From Hemibagrus wyckioides (taxonomy: Eukaryota > Chordata > Actinopteri > Siluriformes > Bagridae): a stretch of DNA of 64,000 nucleotides. Positions 10,880-24,093 of this stretch are shown here, piece after piece. The DNA lies in the NCBI RefSeq assembly GCF_019097595.1, contig NC_080717.1, forward strand, positions 3,921,001 to 3,985,000, written 5' to 3'. Below the pieces are notes generated by a model. That model did not search any database. It saw nothing but the letters and a program-made list of their open reading frames with translations, and was not told where the DNA came from. Made by a program: the position numbers and the translations under genes. How positions within the stretch are numbered: position 1 is the stretch's first letter; every line of letters begins with the position of its first letter.

Positions 10880-12160
10880 AGTTACAAAGAATTAAGTATT
10901 ATGGTACACACAACCAAAAATGTGATGTCCTCATATGAGGACGCCAGGTTGTAGGAGGTTAAAAAGGTGGAATCAAGTGTGGCTCCTGCTTGACTGGAAT
11001 GATAACCTGCACCCACAACGGCACTTTGTGGACACAATTTCAGAACTATTTTTGCTTTGTGGAACGGCGCATTATCCTTCTGAAAGAGGCCACAGCCATC
11101 AGGGAATACTGTTTCCATGAAAGGGTGTACATGGTCTGCAGCAGTGCTTAGGTAGGTGGTACGTGTCAAAGTAACATCCACATGGATGGCAGGACCCAAG
11201 GTTTTCCAGCAGAACATTTCCCCAAGCATGACACTGCCCCCGCTGGCTTGCCTTCTTCCCACAGTGCATCCTGGTGCCATGTGTTCCCCAGGTAAGCAAC
11301 ACACACACACACCCGGCCATCCACGTGATGTAAAAGAAAACGTGATTCATCAGACCAGGCCACCTTTGTCCATTGCTCTATGGTCCAGTTCTGATGCTCA
11401 CGTGCCCATTGTTGGTGCTTTCGGTGGTACACAGGGGTCAGCATGGGCACCCTGACTGGTCTGCAGACCCATACACAACAAACTGTAATGCACTGTGTAT
11501 ATTGACTTCTTTCTATCAGAACCAGCATTAACTTTTTTAGCAATCTGAACAACAGTAGCTCACCTGTTGAGTTGGACTTCAGCCAGCCTTCGCTCCCCAT
11601 CTGCATCAATGAGCCTCGGCCGCCCATGACCCTGTCACCGGTTCACCAATATTCCTTTCTTGGACCACTTTTGATAGATATTAAACACTGCAGAGCGGGA
11701 ACACACCACAAGAGCTGCAGATTTGGAGATGCCCCATACACAACAAATTGCGATGCACTGTGTATTTTGACACCTTTCTATCAGAACCAGCATTAACTTC
11801 TTTAGGAATTTGAGCAACAGTAGCTCGTCTGTTGGAGCGCACCCTTGACCCTGTTGCTGGTTCACCACTGCTCCTTCCTCGGACCACTTTGATAGATAAT
11901 GACCACTGCAGACCGGGCACACCCCACAAGAGCTGTAGTTTTAGAGATGCTCTGATCATCTAGTGATCACAATTTGGCCCTTTGTCAAACTCGCTCAAAT
12001 CCTTACACTTGACCATTTTTCCTGCTTCTAACATCAACTTTGAGGACAAAATGTTCACTTGCTGCCGAATATATCCCACCCACTAACAGGTGCCATGATG
12101 AGGAGATCATCAGTCTCATTCACGTCACCTGTCAGTGGTCATAATGTTATGGCTGATCGG
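10880..12160 (-). mobile_element. Tc1-like transposon, decayed, with an internal tandem duplication
   Basis: The right end carries the terminal repeat (CATAATGTTATGGCTGATC, about 12138-12160), also found on the element in gene D's intron. Minus-strand transposase pieces occur in shifting frames: REHQNWTIEQWTKVAWSDE (first Asp, about 11400-11350), GGSVMLGEMFCWKTLGPAI (about 11250-11195) and FQKDNAPFHKAK (second Asp, about 11090-11050). The N-terminal region is present twice in tandem (about 11465-11730 and 11730-11995). The left terminal repeat was not found. Confidence 0.75.
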
Positions 12161-12169
12161 TTTATCTAT

Positions 12170-13987
12170 CATCAGGTCATAATCTCAGTATCAAACATAT
12201 CAAAATTCTATATCTACCTGTCTATATTTTACTTCTATCTTTCCACTCTTTAACTCTCGACTCCTTTCCCCTTATGATTTTTTGTCTATTTTTTCTTTCT
12301 TTTCTGTCCTGCCCGTATCTCCTTCTCTGTGGTCTAATGGTAAAGTGAGTGGTATACATTTTATTTTCTATACATTCACACAATCTCACACACAGACACA
12401 TAACCATCTTAATAACTTTCAGATTTATCTTTGAACATGAGGTTAAAAGAATGTACTGCTTACCTCATCAGCGTCTCTCTCTCTCTCTCTCCCTCTCTCT
12501 CTCTCTCCTCTTATTGTCTGCACATACTTCACTAGTGTGAATATAGCATATTATTTATTCTAGAAAGTTCTATAATGTTCAGTATTCTGCAGTGTGCAGC
12601 AGTTGTGTGATTACCTGAAGTCCATTTTTTGTCCTAGTGATATTTCATTTACAAATACTGCACGCATGTTAAACTAAAAATCACACCTAAATTGTCATTG
12701 ACCAGAAACCAGGAATCAGGCTAGAGTAGTTAATGTGTAAATCCATTTAACATTTCATTCGTGAAACAAAAGTTCTCTATTATGACTCAATATATAAGAT
12801 AACGATAATATTAAATAAAATAATATTTATAATATAATATTTGGAATATTCCAGAAGTGGCATGTTTAACAGGAAGTTGCATCATCCATCTTTTTTCTCT
12901 TTATTTTCAGAGATGTTGTAATATTATTTCACCAGGTCACTTTGAAAATAAAACTCTCGGACACAAATGGCAGATTGCATATAATTATTATTTATTTTTT
13001 AAAAAGAGGAAGAAGAAGAAAGGCTTTTACTCATTTTCCCAGAGGCCAAAAAATGGAATTTCTGTCTGTTTGTTGTGTTGATGTTCAGCATTAAATATCT
13101 TCATCATGTCACTCCACAGTGGTGGTTAACTTGAAGCTTGTATGAAAGTAGACATTCAGGACATTAAGAATTTGTAGTGTTTCGTAAGTATTTCTGTCTT
13201 GCCCTAGCCTACTAGGGGTAATATATATTTAGAGGAAAGTTCCAAAAAACAAACAAACACAGCTTTCAGCTTTCACACGAATGTTTCTGTCCTCAGAGTA
13301 AATGACGATATCTAACCCATTTCTCTTGTGATGCCCCATGTGCTTATTCATAAGCAGCTAAAATTCTTTGTAAGGTTATCCAACTAAGGGAAAAACACAC
13401 GTCTCACACTGAAAACAAACATGAGTCCTGACTCATTTTATATCAGACTTATGGCCAGAAAATAATTTGTTTGTTAATATTTATTGAAAATGTCCATTTC
13501 CATTCTGCTGGCAGTATGGAACGCCAGTGTACCTGGTAAAAAAGATTTAATACCATTATGCCATTATCATCAATGCTACTTCACTTCTTTTTGTGTATTT
13601 GCTAATTCTACATTCAACCCTGTTACTTTCAATGCATCTCCATATAAAGGCAAAACCTTCAGCAAAGAAACCTTGTAAAGAATAATAATAATATTAATTA
13701 AACAAATACATTTCTTAGATATAAGGCCTTTCTTTATCTTCAATAGTTACCAAATATATATATATATATTTTTTTTTTTTATTTTGTTTTTTTTTATTCA
13801 TTAGTGTGACCACATGTGTCTTGCTTTTTGATGGTTAAAGTAAGAAACGATGCAAAGATGCAACAGCAACAATTAAAAAATGGTAAACAAATTGCAAATT
13901 GCTGTAGTATACCAAAACAAAACACACACATTCCTTTAATACTAAGTCTTTTCATAAAAAGTAAGACTTTTCTTTTCATAATTAAAT
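12170..13987. other. gene-free AT-rich stretch
   Basis: Holds a (CT)n run at 12473-12512, the empty-site equivalent of the Gypsy insertion near 12800, and the outer left end of the large inverted repeat (about 13085-13370). No coding exon seen. Confidence 0.55.
12473..12512. repeat. (CT)n microsatellite
   Basis: Uninterrupted CT repeats with one CC break. Confidence 0.9.
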
Positions 13988-16283
13988 CTAACTTATAGAA
14001 AGACCTCGCACATCAGAATATACAATATTCTGCTGTTCTTTCTTTACTCTTCCTCTTGTGGCTCTCCTCTCATTGAACTGTACGGCAGCATAATTCACCT
14101 CCACAATGTCACAGTCCTGTAGGAATGGATGTAAGATTACAAAAGACAAAAATCGAAATGATTATACTCCTAGTGCCAAAACAAATTGCATGTCCATTTA
14201 AAAACCAATGTACTCACACATGTCGAATATTTACCTGGTCAAGGGTCTTTTGGGTCACAGAACATTGATTGAGTCTCACTGTATCTTTAGAGGGAGACAT
14301 GATAGTTGTTTATGGTCAGATTTTTTGGTTCTTCATAAATAGATTTTAAAAATGTTTGTGAAATTTTCTGAAATGTAAACGTCTTACTGTATTATAAAAG
14401 GAATAAAACAGGTGGCTTTACTTCATACCAGATCAGTATATCTACATCACTACATCATCATATCTTACATCACTGGAACTAAGAGGCTCAATCACTGATC
14501 CATCATGACAAATGTGCAAAGCCCCTGAGCTCCCTAAAGACATGGTGTGGATGTTAAGGTTGGAGAGGAAGAACTTGTGTGTCCTGCACAGAGCCCTGAT
14601 TCTGACACAACCCCACTGAACACCTTTGGGATAAACTGGAACTGGATCATCCTCAACATCCCAACATCAGTGTTTGATCTCATTAATGCTCTTATAGCTG
14701 AATGAACACAGTCATGCTACAACTTCTAGTGGAATGTCTTTCCAGAAAACAGGAGTTGAGGTTATTATAACAGCAACGAGAGGACCAAATGCCTATGATT
14801 GAAAAAGTAATTTTTGGCCCTGTAATATTTACATACAATGCAGACTTACCCATGTGTTGATCGCCATTTGTCCCTTCATAGGTTAGAGCAAAGATTAAAG
14901 CGAAAATCACAATCACGCACACTCCTAAAGCAACAGCGAGGCAGATCACTGCAGGATCCACAGATCTCTCTGTCACACAGTAAATAATTTAACAATTAAC
15001 AGTGTTACAACATGTAGATAAAGAAACCTTCTGGTTTACTGATGAAACCTCAAACTCCTTACCCAGCTGTATTCGTGTCCCATTTCCAAATATGATCTTC
15101 CCACACAGGGCCACAGCGCAGTAGTAAGTTCCAGTATCATTGAGGCTGAGGATGTTCTTGGTGAAGGTGTACACACAGGTGTGTGTAGAAGAGCCGCTCT
15201 CACACTGATGGCTGCTGTTGTGATGAGTGTAAATGATTTGAGGATGGGATTGTGGTGGAGCAGCTCTGAACCAGAGCACTTGGAGTTCTGCTGCTCTGCT
15301 CTCAGAGAGAACCGAGCACTGCAGAGTCACTGAGGCTCCTGCAGGAACCGAGTCTGACACGCCGCGCTGCCACACCATGACATTTACATCTTCATTACCT
15401 GGTTAGTGTGATATCGGTGGTGTAAATGCTGTCAAATACAATGTTTTATGCCACACTCACATGATTAATTTTCTATAACAGCAGCTCTGAGAGTAGTTCC
15501 ATCTACAGTGGGAATCAATTAAAAAAAATTCTTACCTTTCACTGATAAAAATGTCCCATTTCCAAACACTGTCAAAAATTTTCGACGTCCACAATAATAC
15601 GTGGCTTCATCTGATGGTTCCACGTTAGCGATTTTCAAATGACAGTTTGTTTTATCTCTCCCGATGCTGAATTTTGGAGGCCGGAAGTCATCTTCGTAAT
15701 TGGGCTCGTGTTGAAATGTAATCATTACACGAGGCTCATGTCCAATGTTTTGCTTATACCAAACAATAGCTCCTGTGCTTTCTTGTCCCACTCTAAAGCA
15801 GTGCAGTGTCACATTATCACCAACATCAGCAGTGATCAATGGATCAGGCTGAGAGACGTATTTTATCTCCGCAGAATCTAACATAAATTGTGAAAGAATG
15901 AAACATGAATAAATGTGCTTTATTCAAATCTTTATTCTTCCAGTCATTTACAGAGATTTGTATAATATTGTGACTAACATGAGATAACACTAGCAGTAAT
16001 TATTACTAATATTAGCAATGTGCTTTATAAAATCAAATTCCAGTGCAGCCAGAGACCAAAGTTCAGTAGGAAATTGTATTTGTATTGTGTGTTTTGTAAA
16101 TATGTTAGTTTAGGAACAACTTCAGATATAAAAAGTAAAATATATTTAATAGCATTTAAGATCATGTAAAAAAAAAAGTAGAACTAGAAGTAACTACAGA
16201 AAAATACATATGATCAGAAACATTTTGAAGGATCCACACTTACCAGTTTTACTAAAAAGCATCGCTGTAATCCACATCAGCAT
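13988..16283 (-). CDS. nitr: NITR gene C, complete inhibitory-type receptor
   Basis: Six exons, all with GT/AG ends and consistent phases: leader 16283-16244 (MLMWITAMLFSKT), V 15877-15536, I 15398-15063, transmembrane 14969-14850, spacer 14278-14235, tail 14116-13988; about 336 residues. The V domain has VTLHCF, VWYKQ, SDEATYYC and a good J motif (FGNGTFLSVKG). The I domain has VTLQCSV, LWFRAAPP, GTYYCAVALCG and FGNGTRIQL. The transmembrane segment (AVICLAVALGVCVIVIFALIF) has no charged residue. The tail carries two ITIMs, VNYAAV and IVYSDV, so recruitment of SHP-type phosphatases is expected. It is the mirror copy of gene D, sharing tail type and V type. Intron 4 holds a Tc1-derived repeat that D lacks. 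The V-I intron is only 137 bp. Confidence 0.92.
14480..14800 (+). mobile_element. Tc1-derived non-autonomous repeat in NITR C intron 4
   Basis: Contains the words ATGGTGTGGATGTTAAGG, AACACCTTTGGGATAAACTG and TCTAGTGGAATG, shared with copies at about 17600-18020, 25110-25640, 31880-32345 and 61475-61985. They derive from the 3' half of a Tc1 transposase gene. Absent from the matching intron of D. Confidence 0.65.
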
Positions 16284-16395
16284 CTTCAGTCTGGGGTCTG
16301 TGTACAGCATGTCTTCACTTACTGTACTGTCAGATGATCAAACTGAGCACATCTCACTTAGTGGAAAAAATTTATGTGAAGCTCTGACATCACAG
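16284..16395 (-). promoter_or_regulatory. proximal promoter of NITR C with TGATGTCA motif
   Basis: TGATGTCA (16392-16385), a CRE/AP-1-like octamer, stands about 100 bp before the ATG, as in D, F, G and H. Further words (GAGATGTGCTCAGTTT, CATCTGACAGT) are shared with gene D. Function is inferred from conservation. Confidence 0.55.
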
Positions 16396-17029
16396 ACTTA
16401 CAATCTAGAAAGCTTTATACTGTGGCTCCTCCTCAGACGTTTTGTTCATGCTCTTCAAATTTGGATTTCATTACAGAGAAAAAAATGTATAGCTAGCATT
16501 TTCCTATTTTTTTTTTTCTGTGCCTTGTGATTTTTTACTGTTTTATATACCCATAGCAGGAAATATAGATTTGTGACTTGTGGGAGTGGACGGTGTTGTT
16601 GTTTTCAGATCGATGTACCTAATAAACCAAATAAAATATAATGTTTTATATGATTTAAATTGACATGATTACGTTTTCTTTTTATATATACTTTTTTAAA
16701 TATTTCAGATAAAGTAAAGAAAAACAGACAATAGGGTGATTTTGTTATTTGTACGCTTTATTTAAAATGTATTTTTAAATAATATTAATATTATTATTTA
16801 AAATATAATTTTTTTTTAAAGTGCATTAATTTAAAAAAAAAAATGTCAAGCAGGAGATAAAAATAAGGCAAAAGTGAAACCTGGTTCAGTATTTAATCAG
16901 TTTACTAATTAATATAGAAGGTTAGAACAAGGTACTGATCTCCAGTTGCATCATGGTCCATAACATGAATATTTTAATTGTAACAGTATTTTTTCAATTT
17001 TATTATTGATTTGTTCAGTAAAAAAAAAT

Positions 17030-17195
17030 AAGCCACTTCGTCTCAGGAGCACTTGTGTTTTTGACCTTCGTCTCTTCTTTATTCATGTTTTTAAACACTA
17101 TTAATAAGAGAAATGGCCTCATTGGACCTTTGCTGTGGTATAGGAGGAATAAAACACCGTGGGACGTACGTATTATTAAAATATAAATAGATGCG
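17030..17195 (+). repeat. direct repeat copy 1 of about 160 bp
   Basis: CACTTCGTCTCAGGAGCACT ... GGACGTACGTATTATT is repeated at 19979-20140 in the same orientation with few changes. No copy was recognised on the right arm. Confidence 0.75.
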
Positions 17196-17589
17196 TTCAC
17201 TGATTTTTTGTTATTTTATTGTAAATATTTGGCTTTTCTAGCTGTTTCTTGCACTTCTTGCATTCTTTTTGCATTCTGCCTCTTATAAGCTATATTGAAT
17301 AAATGTGATTGCTAAATTAAATGCAGGGATTGTTGTTGGGAATAAAGTGGTATCTTTACATGCTTCTCTTATATTTTCTGATGGAGGTACAATTCACTAG
17401 ACTTCGTGGATAATTGAACATTAAAAATTAGTGACCCTGAGGTCAACCTGAGGCCCATAAACTTCCATCCTTCATTGCTCAAGCTCCCGCTCCTGCTGCC
17501 ATCGGAAACTTTTAACTGTTAAAGTTAAATATAAAGTTCTTAAGGAGCTTTAAACAGGCATTCAACCACAAGGGAATTGGCTTTTGGTT

Positions 17590-18020
17590 ATAATGGTCAG
17601 CTGTCCACATGTTCTAAATGAACTAAAGTATGTGGAGAACTGATCGTAACATTCATATAACTGTTGAACTTCTAGGAAGGATTTCCACTAGATGTTAGAG
17701 TGTGACTGTTGGGATTTGTGTAAGAGCATTAGAGAGATCATCCCAGAGGTGTTCAGTGGGATTGAATCAGAGTCAGGGCTCTGTGCAGGACAATCGAGTT
17801 CTTCCTCTCCAACCTTAACCTCCACACTATATTTTCATAGAGCTCTGTGCTTTGTGCTCAGGGGCATTGTCATGCTGGAACACTGTTTGAGCCTCTTTGT
17901 TACAGTGAAGAGAAATTAAAATAATAAAGTACAACACATAAGACATTCTATACAATTGTGTGCTTCCAGCTATGTGCAAGCAAACATATGGGTGTGATGG
18001 TCAGGTGTCCACATACATAA
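17590..18020 (-). mobile_element. Tc1-derived non-autonomous repeat
   Basis: Opposite orientation to the copy at 25110-25640, its mirror partner. Includes CCCAGAGGTGTTCAGTGGG and TCTTCCTCTCCAACCTTAAC, and ends GGGTGTGATGGTCAGGTGTC, the family's terminal sequence. Confidence 0.65.
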
Positions 18021-18233
18021 CAGCGTTTATTTGTTGGTGATAGTTTCTCATAGCTTCTTTTTTTATGAAGGTAAAAAGCCATTAAAATTAAAAAGAATTC
18101 TTGGACATCCCTTAAAACTCTACAAGACCCTTTAAGGTTCCTCCAAAGATTTAGGAATATCTGATGCCTCTATCTCTGACTTATGATCATGCAGCTCCTC
18201 CTTCACCACCCTCTGTGTGACACTAACCAATCA

Positions 18234-18236
<3 letters not shown>

Positions 18237-18281
<45 letters not shown>
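18237..18281. repeat. (CT)n microsatellite
   Basis: Uninterrupted TC repeats. The mirror position on the right arm (24000-24093) is a GA-rich tract. Confidence 0.95.
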
Positions 18282-18284
<3 letters not shown>

Positions 18285-19978
18285 CCACAACATGATACTC
18301 AAGACTCAAAGCTGAAATAATAAAACGATCTATCATAACATATGTATCACATGCAGTGCAGCTAGTCTAAGAAATGAGCTTTAAAGAATCATGATCATGA
18401 GAAACAGGACATAAAAACAAAAATAAACTCAGTTTTTAGGCTAATGGTATCCTAAATCTGTGCCCTACTGAAACAATGAGAATGTATAATGTATTTATTG
18501 ATGGAGACTTTAAAGCACTTTTGTATGTCAATCTGGATAAGAGTGTCTTCCAAATTCCAGAAATGTAAATGTAAATGATATAAAAAGAATTAGGTGCTCA
18601 GTTGAATTTGGTCTTGATTTATACACAAATATGTTATTATCTAATATTTGCATACAGGTTAAATACAAAGTGTGTGTGTGTGTGTTTGTGCATGTGGACA
18701 CCTCTGTGTGTGTGTGGTGTGTTTGGTGGTTTTGTATCTCTGTTTGTTTCTTTGCCTCTTCACACACTGTAACTCTGAGTGTTTCATCTCTGCAGGCCGC
18801 TCTGACCGCAGAGTCGTTTTTCTCAGAAACAACATCAGTTTCTCACCTCTCAAACTTTCCACAGGATGTGTGGCCATTTTTGTTTGTCTCAGGCCACACT
18901 ATTGTCTTCTTTTTTTTCCCCTTTCTAATACGATTATGACTTTACATTTTATTCAGCTGTGTAGAATCTCATGCTGGCTTGAATGCATATGGACTAAATT
19001 GATGGAGTGGAAAAGTACATCAGTATTTCTATTGAGCAATGGTAGAAATAACAGTATATTTGTTTCACCTGGTACATTTATACCACTGGGTATTACATTA
19101 TTGTTTCTATGGTAACAAATAGTTTTGCCTCTTGCTCCACAGATTAAAAGTCGTGATTAATCACTGATATGGTGAAGTTTTCTGTGTAGATGCTGGCAAG
19201 TGGCAGCAAAAACATATGTTTTGTTATTCTTTCATTGGTTTGCTCTGCAGTGTAAAGCGCTCTGCTCGGGTAAACAGGAAGGTACAGCGAGCTAAAACCA
19301 CACTGAAATGTTCCACACCGCTCTCAGCTTTAACTTTCCAGCTCAGACCTGTGTGTGAATTCTTTGTCTGCTGAGAAGCGGTGATACTCAACAAGCTTCT
19401 TATGAGGCCGAGACGGAGAGCTGTGGAAAGTTACATGGCCGAGCATGAAAGTCTGCATCCCCCAAGGTTTTTGAATTGGAAAACAAAAATATCTGTTGTA
19501 CCATTTTTATGCATCTAAATTCACTAAAAAAAAATAATAAAAATTAAATTTCAAAATAAAAAAATGATATATTCTACACAGAGACAATGATCCAAAAGAG
19601 ACAGCAAAGAATATGACAACTAACATGATACTAAAACTGAGTATAAGAAAGAGATTATTAAGGCAAAAGTTGGGTATATCACTAATTACAGAATATTTAC
19701 ATATATCACTTTCTAAAAGGAAAAATATTTAATTTAAAAATAATAATTTATGGTTGTTGTTTTTTTTGTGTGTGTGTGTGTGTGAAAACAGTGGAAAAAC
19801 AGCTACTGATAGTTTCTTTTCACACCCAGGCCGAGATCCAGCAGCAGCTCAACACAACCTGCACTCAACTTCCTGATTATTGGCTTGTGGGCAGAGCTTC
19901 TTATAATCAACCAGATCAAAAAGCGAAGGGCACAAAGATCATACTTCATTTATCCTGATCTCATCAAACATCTGCAGG

Positions 19979-20140
19979 TGCCACTTCATCTCAGGAGCAC
20001 TTGTGTTTTTGACCTCTGTCTCTTCTTTATTCATGTTTTTGAAAACTATCAATAGGAGAAATGGCCTCATTGGACATTTGCTGTGGTATAAGAGGAATAA
20101 AACACTGTGGGACGTATGTATTATTTAAATAGGAAAATAA
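19979..20140 (+). repeat. direct repeat copy 2 of about 160 bp
   Basis: See the copy at 17030-17195. Shared words include AGGAGCACTTGTGTTTTTGA and GAAATGGCCTCATTGGAC. Confidence 0.75.
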
Positions 20141-21698
20141 TCCACTTCAGGGGTTTACAGTAATTCTGCTTCATGACTGTGTGCTGTATTATGCTGTATT
20201 TCTTCTCCTCTTAAGCTTGCCTTCTTGTTATTAATGTTTGTCTTTATGGACATAGCAGATGCATTGTTTTGCATTGTTGTGATGAAGGAATTCTTCAGCT
20301 TCTGGACATGAGATTGACTTGTAAGGGTCTTGACATGACTTTTTTCAGTCCTATTATTAGGTAACATTTTTGTGAGGGATTTTTATCAGTGTGTTCTTCT
20401 CCTTCTTCTACTCTAAATAACTTCTCACACTCTTTAACCCTTTGTATGTCATGCAAGATTTACTTTATAGGTCCTAATACACACTACCGGCTCCATCTAG
20501 TGGCACAGAATTTGTGTCTTTTTGTGTTACTTGTTAATTTTTGCATCCAGGTTCTTGTTTTAGGGGGGAAAAAAATTAGAAATGAAAAGATAAAAAAAAA
20601 CATAGACCCCATACCACTATAAATCTTAGTTTTGTCGTTGAATTCACTATTAATGCCACACACCAAAGGGCAATGATATAGAATAACAAGTAAATCTGGA
20701 AACCTGTGAAATATTTGTGGAAATTATTATATATCAGTGAATAGAAAATGCTTCATATTAGCTATTAGCTCTGAGTAAATTGACTGGTTTTTGTACTGTA
20801 TACAGATATTTAGATAGCACATTAATTAGTTGACATTTTATTGCACATATGACCCTAAATTAGGCATAAGTTATATAATTTCATAATAAGGAAAGATACA
20901 TTATCAGACAATGTCTGATAATGACAAAAAAAAAAAAAAAAGGTTCAAAATAACCCCTAAGAGGATATAATATCTGCTATAATATGTGTAAAAAAAAAAA
21001 GATTTAGGATGATTTATTGCACAGGTGTGTATATACTGTATAAGGACATTGGATTCAAATGTAAAGTCAAAATGTCTCTGGACCTGCCTTACAATTTGTA
21101 ACCCCACCCCACCCATCTTAATGAGTTGGATAAAACTCAAAGATTTGCCAGTATGGGTCAGCAAGGCACATACAGTATTTATGTCCAAAGACGCTGTCCA
21201 ATTCTGTGCATGCAACAATGGGGGCAAATGACACTGTTATCCACTCATACGCATATATAATCAATGGTCCAGTTGTACAAACTATTAATATTCTGTTGCA
21301 TTGCATTGTATTGCATAATACTGCTCTTGTAACCAAGGTGCTCTGCTTCGTCACAACAGTTTCAACACCAAGGACAGCGACAAACTTTCACTCCTCATTG
21401 TCCTTCTCTCTAATCACAGACTTTCACTTTTTCCCCAACTTCACTTTAAATAGTATGTAGCACAACACTATAATATTTTCATATTTTAGGATTAAGAATT
21501 AATGCACAGAACACAGTAGCTCAGTTGTAGCAGATCAGCAAATCATTTAAAACAATAATCAAGAAAATATATTTTTAAAACATCCAAAGTCATGACTGAG
21601 CCCTACATCGGAGTAAGTAGTATAAAGGCTGTGTCCCAAACCACAAACCACATACTACATACTTTCTCACAGTAAGTGCTAAGTGTGAAGGTTTACTT

Positions 21699-21790
21699 TA
21701 AAATAAAATAAAATAAAATAAAATAAAATAAAATAAAATAAAATAAAATAAAATAAAATAAAATAAAATAAAATAAAATAAAATAAAAAA
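21699..21790. repeat. (AAAAT)n microsatellite
   Basis: About 18 pentamer units (AAATA phase) on the right arm near the apex. No such tract is seen on the left arm at the mirror position. Confidence 0.95.
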
Positions 21791-23817
21791 ACAAGCCACA
21801 AATTGTGTGTCACTAGATGGAGCCAGAGCTGTGTGACTGGGCTTATAGACTGCAACTCTGACATGAGGTTGACAAAAGGTTAAAAATGCAAGAAATGAAG
21901 AGAAAAAAAAAAGTGAGACAGTGAGACTGTGTTACACACATGACCTCAGGTTGAAGGGAAGAAATTAAGGGGATTATTTAGGGTTACTCTGGGTTTGGTC
22001 TGTGGTTTCAGGGCAGTCCTGTGGCTTTAAGTCATGTCAAGACCCTTTCTTTTTATTGCTGTTTTTTTCAGGACTCCAGTACAAGACAATACATGTGTTC
22101 TGTTCGTATAAAAACAATGTGAAAACAGCTTAACACAGTACATATTGATGAAGCAGTGTTAGTGTTAAGTGAAAAATATTTAATTCCTCATATACCTAAG
22201 CAAATTTAAGATTAACATAAGTAATGGCAGTTCAGTTCTCCTACTAAGAGTTAATGCAAAACATATATAAGGAAGAGGTGGAAGTCAAAAGGACAAGAAC
22301 CTGGCACCAGCAAGTGTTTGATGAAGTCAGGACAAGTGACAAATGATCTTTGTACTCTACTGTGACTCAGCAGGTTAAAAAGTCATTGATTTGGTGAATT
22401 GTAAGAATCTCCACCCACAAGCCTATTCTCTGAATCTCGTTCTGACACATGGATGGGGGCGAGGACTCTAAGCACCTGTTTTTCAGTTACACAGTTTGAG
22501 ATTATGGCTGCTGACTGGTGGGTGGAAATTGGCAGGGGAACAAATTACGGTGACATGAAATAAAAATTTGTATGTATATATATGATATATTCTGTATATA
22601 TCTCTGCACCCTCTGCCCTGGGCTGACTCTGGGCCTCGGCTGACTGTGTGATGCTATTTGTTTATATATATATATATATATATACACCTTCTGCTGCAAG
22701 TCGCTGTACTGTACAAAACAAATGTACAAATGGTGAGATGTATACACAAGTCAGCTCTGTGATTTTTCTTTCGCCTCACTTTGCACTTTTTTTCACACCT
22801 CTCTGTCTCATATGAAGCTTCTTAAGCATGAGTGTTCCTCAGCAGATGCAGGATGCACACACAGGTCTGAGAGTGGTGTGGAACGTTTCAGTGTGGTTTT
22901 AGCTCGCTGTACCTTCCTGCTTACCTGAGCAGAGCGCTTTATGCTACAGCACAAACCAAATAAACATATATAAGAAAGCAAGAGTAAAGTAAAACAAATG
23001 CTTTTGCTTATCGTGTGCTACACACAGAGACGCACTTTAAATATTGTATATTAACAAAATATTTTAAATGTAAACCAGCATCATAAATAATTGTGGCCTT
23101 AAGAAACATAATATATTTTAATAAATGGTAAATAAACACATCTTTACAAAACACTTCACTATAATTTTCAAAAATATAAACTTTATGTCTAGCATCCACC
23201 ACACAAGTTCCTGTATAAATTTTTACTATAGAAATGTTATAGTATTAGAAGGAGCGTATTAATATAAACCTGTGATTTGTAGCTACACTGTAGTCAGAGC
23301 TGCTGCTATAGAAAATTAATCAACACTTTCGGACCAGTCAGAATCACTGTGATTTACACACACGATGACATAGTGTGTAAGTAGATAAGACAATGTACAA
23401 ACTTTTTAAGCGCATCATCAGTATGGAGGTAAATGACTGTGTAAATAACATCATATCTGATGGCTTACATAATAAGCAAAGCGGTAGTCATGTGTTTTGA
23501 ACAGATTAAAGTGCTTTAGAAGAGAGGAGTTACAATAGCACACATTTATATAAAGTCACACATCTATAGCGAGATGTTTCTAAATTTGCATCAGGTGTGA
23601 AAAAGAAAAAAAAAAACAAACAAACAGTGTGGCCTGAGACAAACAAAAATGGCCACACATCCTGTGGAAAGTTTGCGAGGTGTGACACTGACGGCGTTTC
23701 TGAGAAAAGTGACTTGGCGGTCAGAGCGGCCTGCAGAGATGAAACACTCAGAGCTGCAGTGTGTGAAGGGGCAAAGAAACAAACAGAGGTACAAAACCAC
23801 CAAACACACCTTAACAC

Positions 23818-23880
23818 CCACACACACACATGCACACACAAACACACACATGCACACACACACACACACACACACACATG
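23818..23880. repeat. (CA)n microsatellite
   Basis: Imperfect CA repeats with TGCA breaks. The mirror position near 18670-18720 is TG-rich. Confidence 0.95.
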
Positions 23881-23945
23881 CATGCACATTGAATGCACAC
23901 ACTACATCCTGAAAAGGCCATTTTGCTAATAACTGTAGGAAAATT

Positions 23946-23999
23946 AGAGAGAGAGCAAGAAAGAGAGGGAGGGAGGGAGGGAGGAAGGAAGGGACAGAC

Positions 24000-24031
<32 letters not shown>

Positions 24032-24093
24032 AGGGAGGGATGGAGGGAGAGAGAGAGAAAGAGAGAGAGAGGAAGAGAGAGAGAGAGAGAGAG
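23946..24093. repeat. purine-rich (GA)n/(GGGA)n tract
   Basis: Nearly pure purine on the plus strand over about 148 bp, alternating GAGA and GGGA units. It could form unusual DNA structure. Confidence 0.92.

Larger units (their letters stand above)
13085..21140 (+). repeat. left arm of a large inverted repeat
   Basis: Blocks here recur as reverse complements on the right arm: 13085-13250 with about 29930-30060; gene C with gene D; 17440-17930 with about 25110-25500; 18225-18290 with 24090-24125; 18715-18900 with about 23640-23800; 19240-19420 with 22805-22945; 20325-20350 with 22030-22050; 20480-20520 with about 21790-21825. Midpoints cluster at 21.1-21.6 kb. The arms differ by many indels, so this is an old duplication. 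Confidence 0.75.

Noticed and set aside
11156..11455. Open frame opposite the decayed Tc1 transposase
   Set aside because: Antisense shadow of the transposon; the minus strand carries the transposase motifs.
18631..18939. 102-codon open frame, mirrored by one at 23530-23898
   Set aside because: Both are the same non-coding block on the two palindrome arms; the ends are TG/CA microsatellite and no domain or splice structure is visible.
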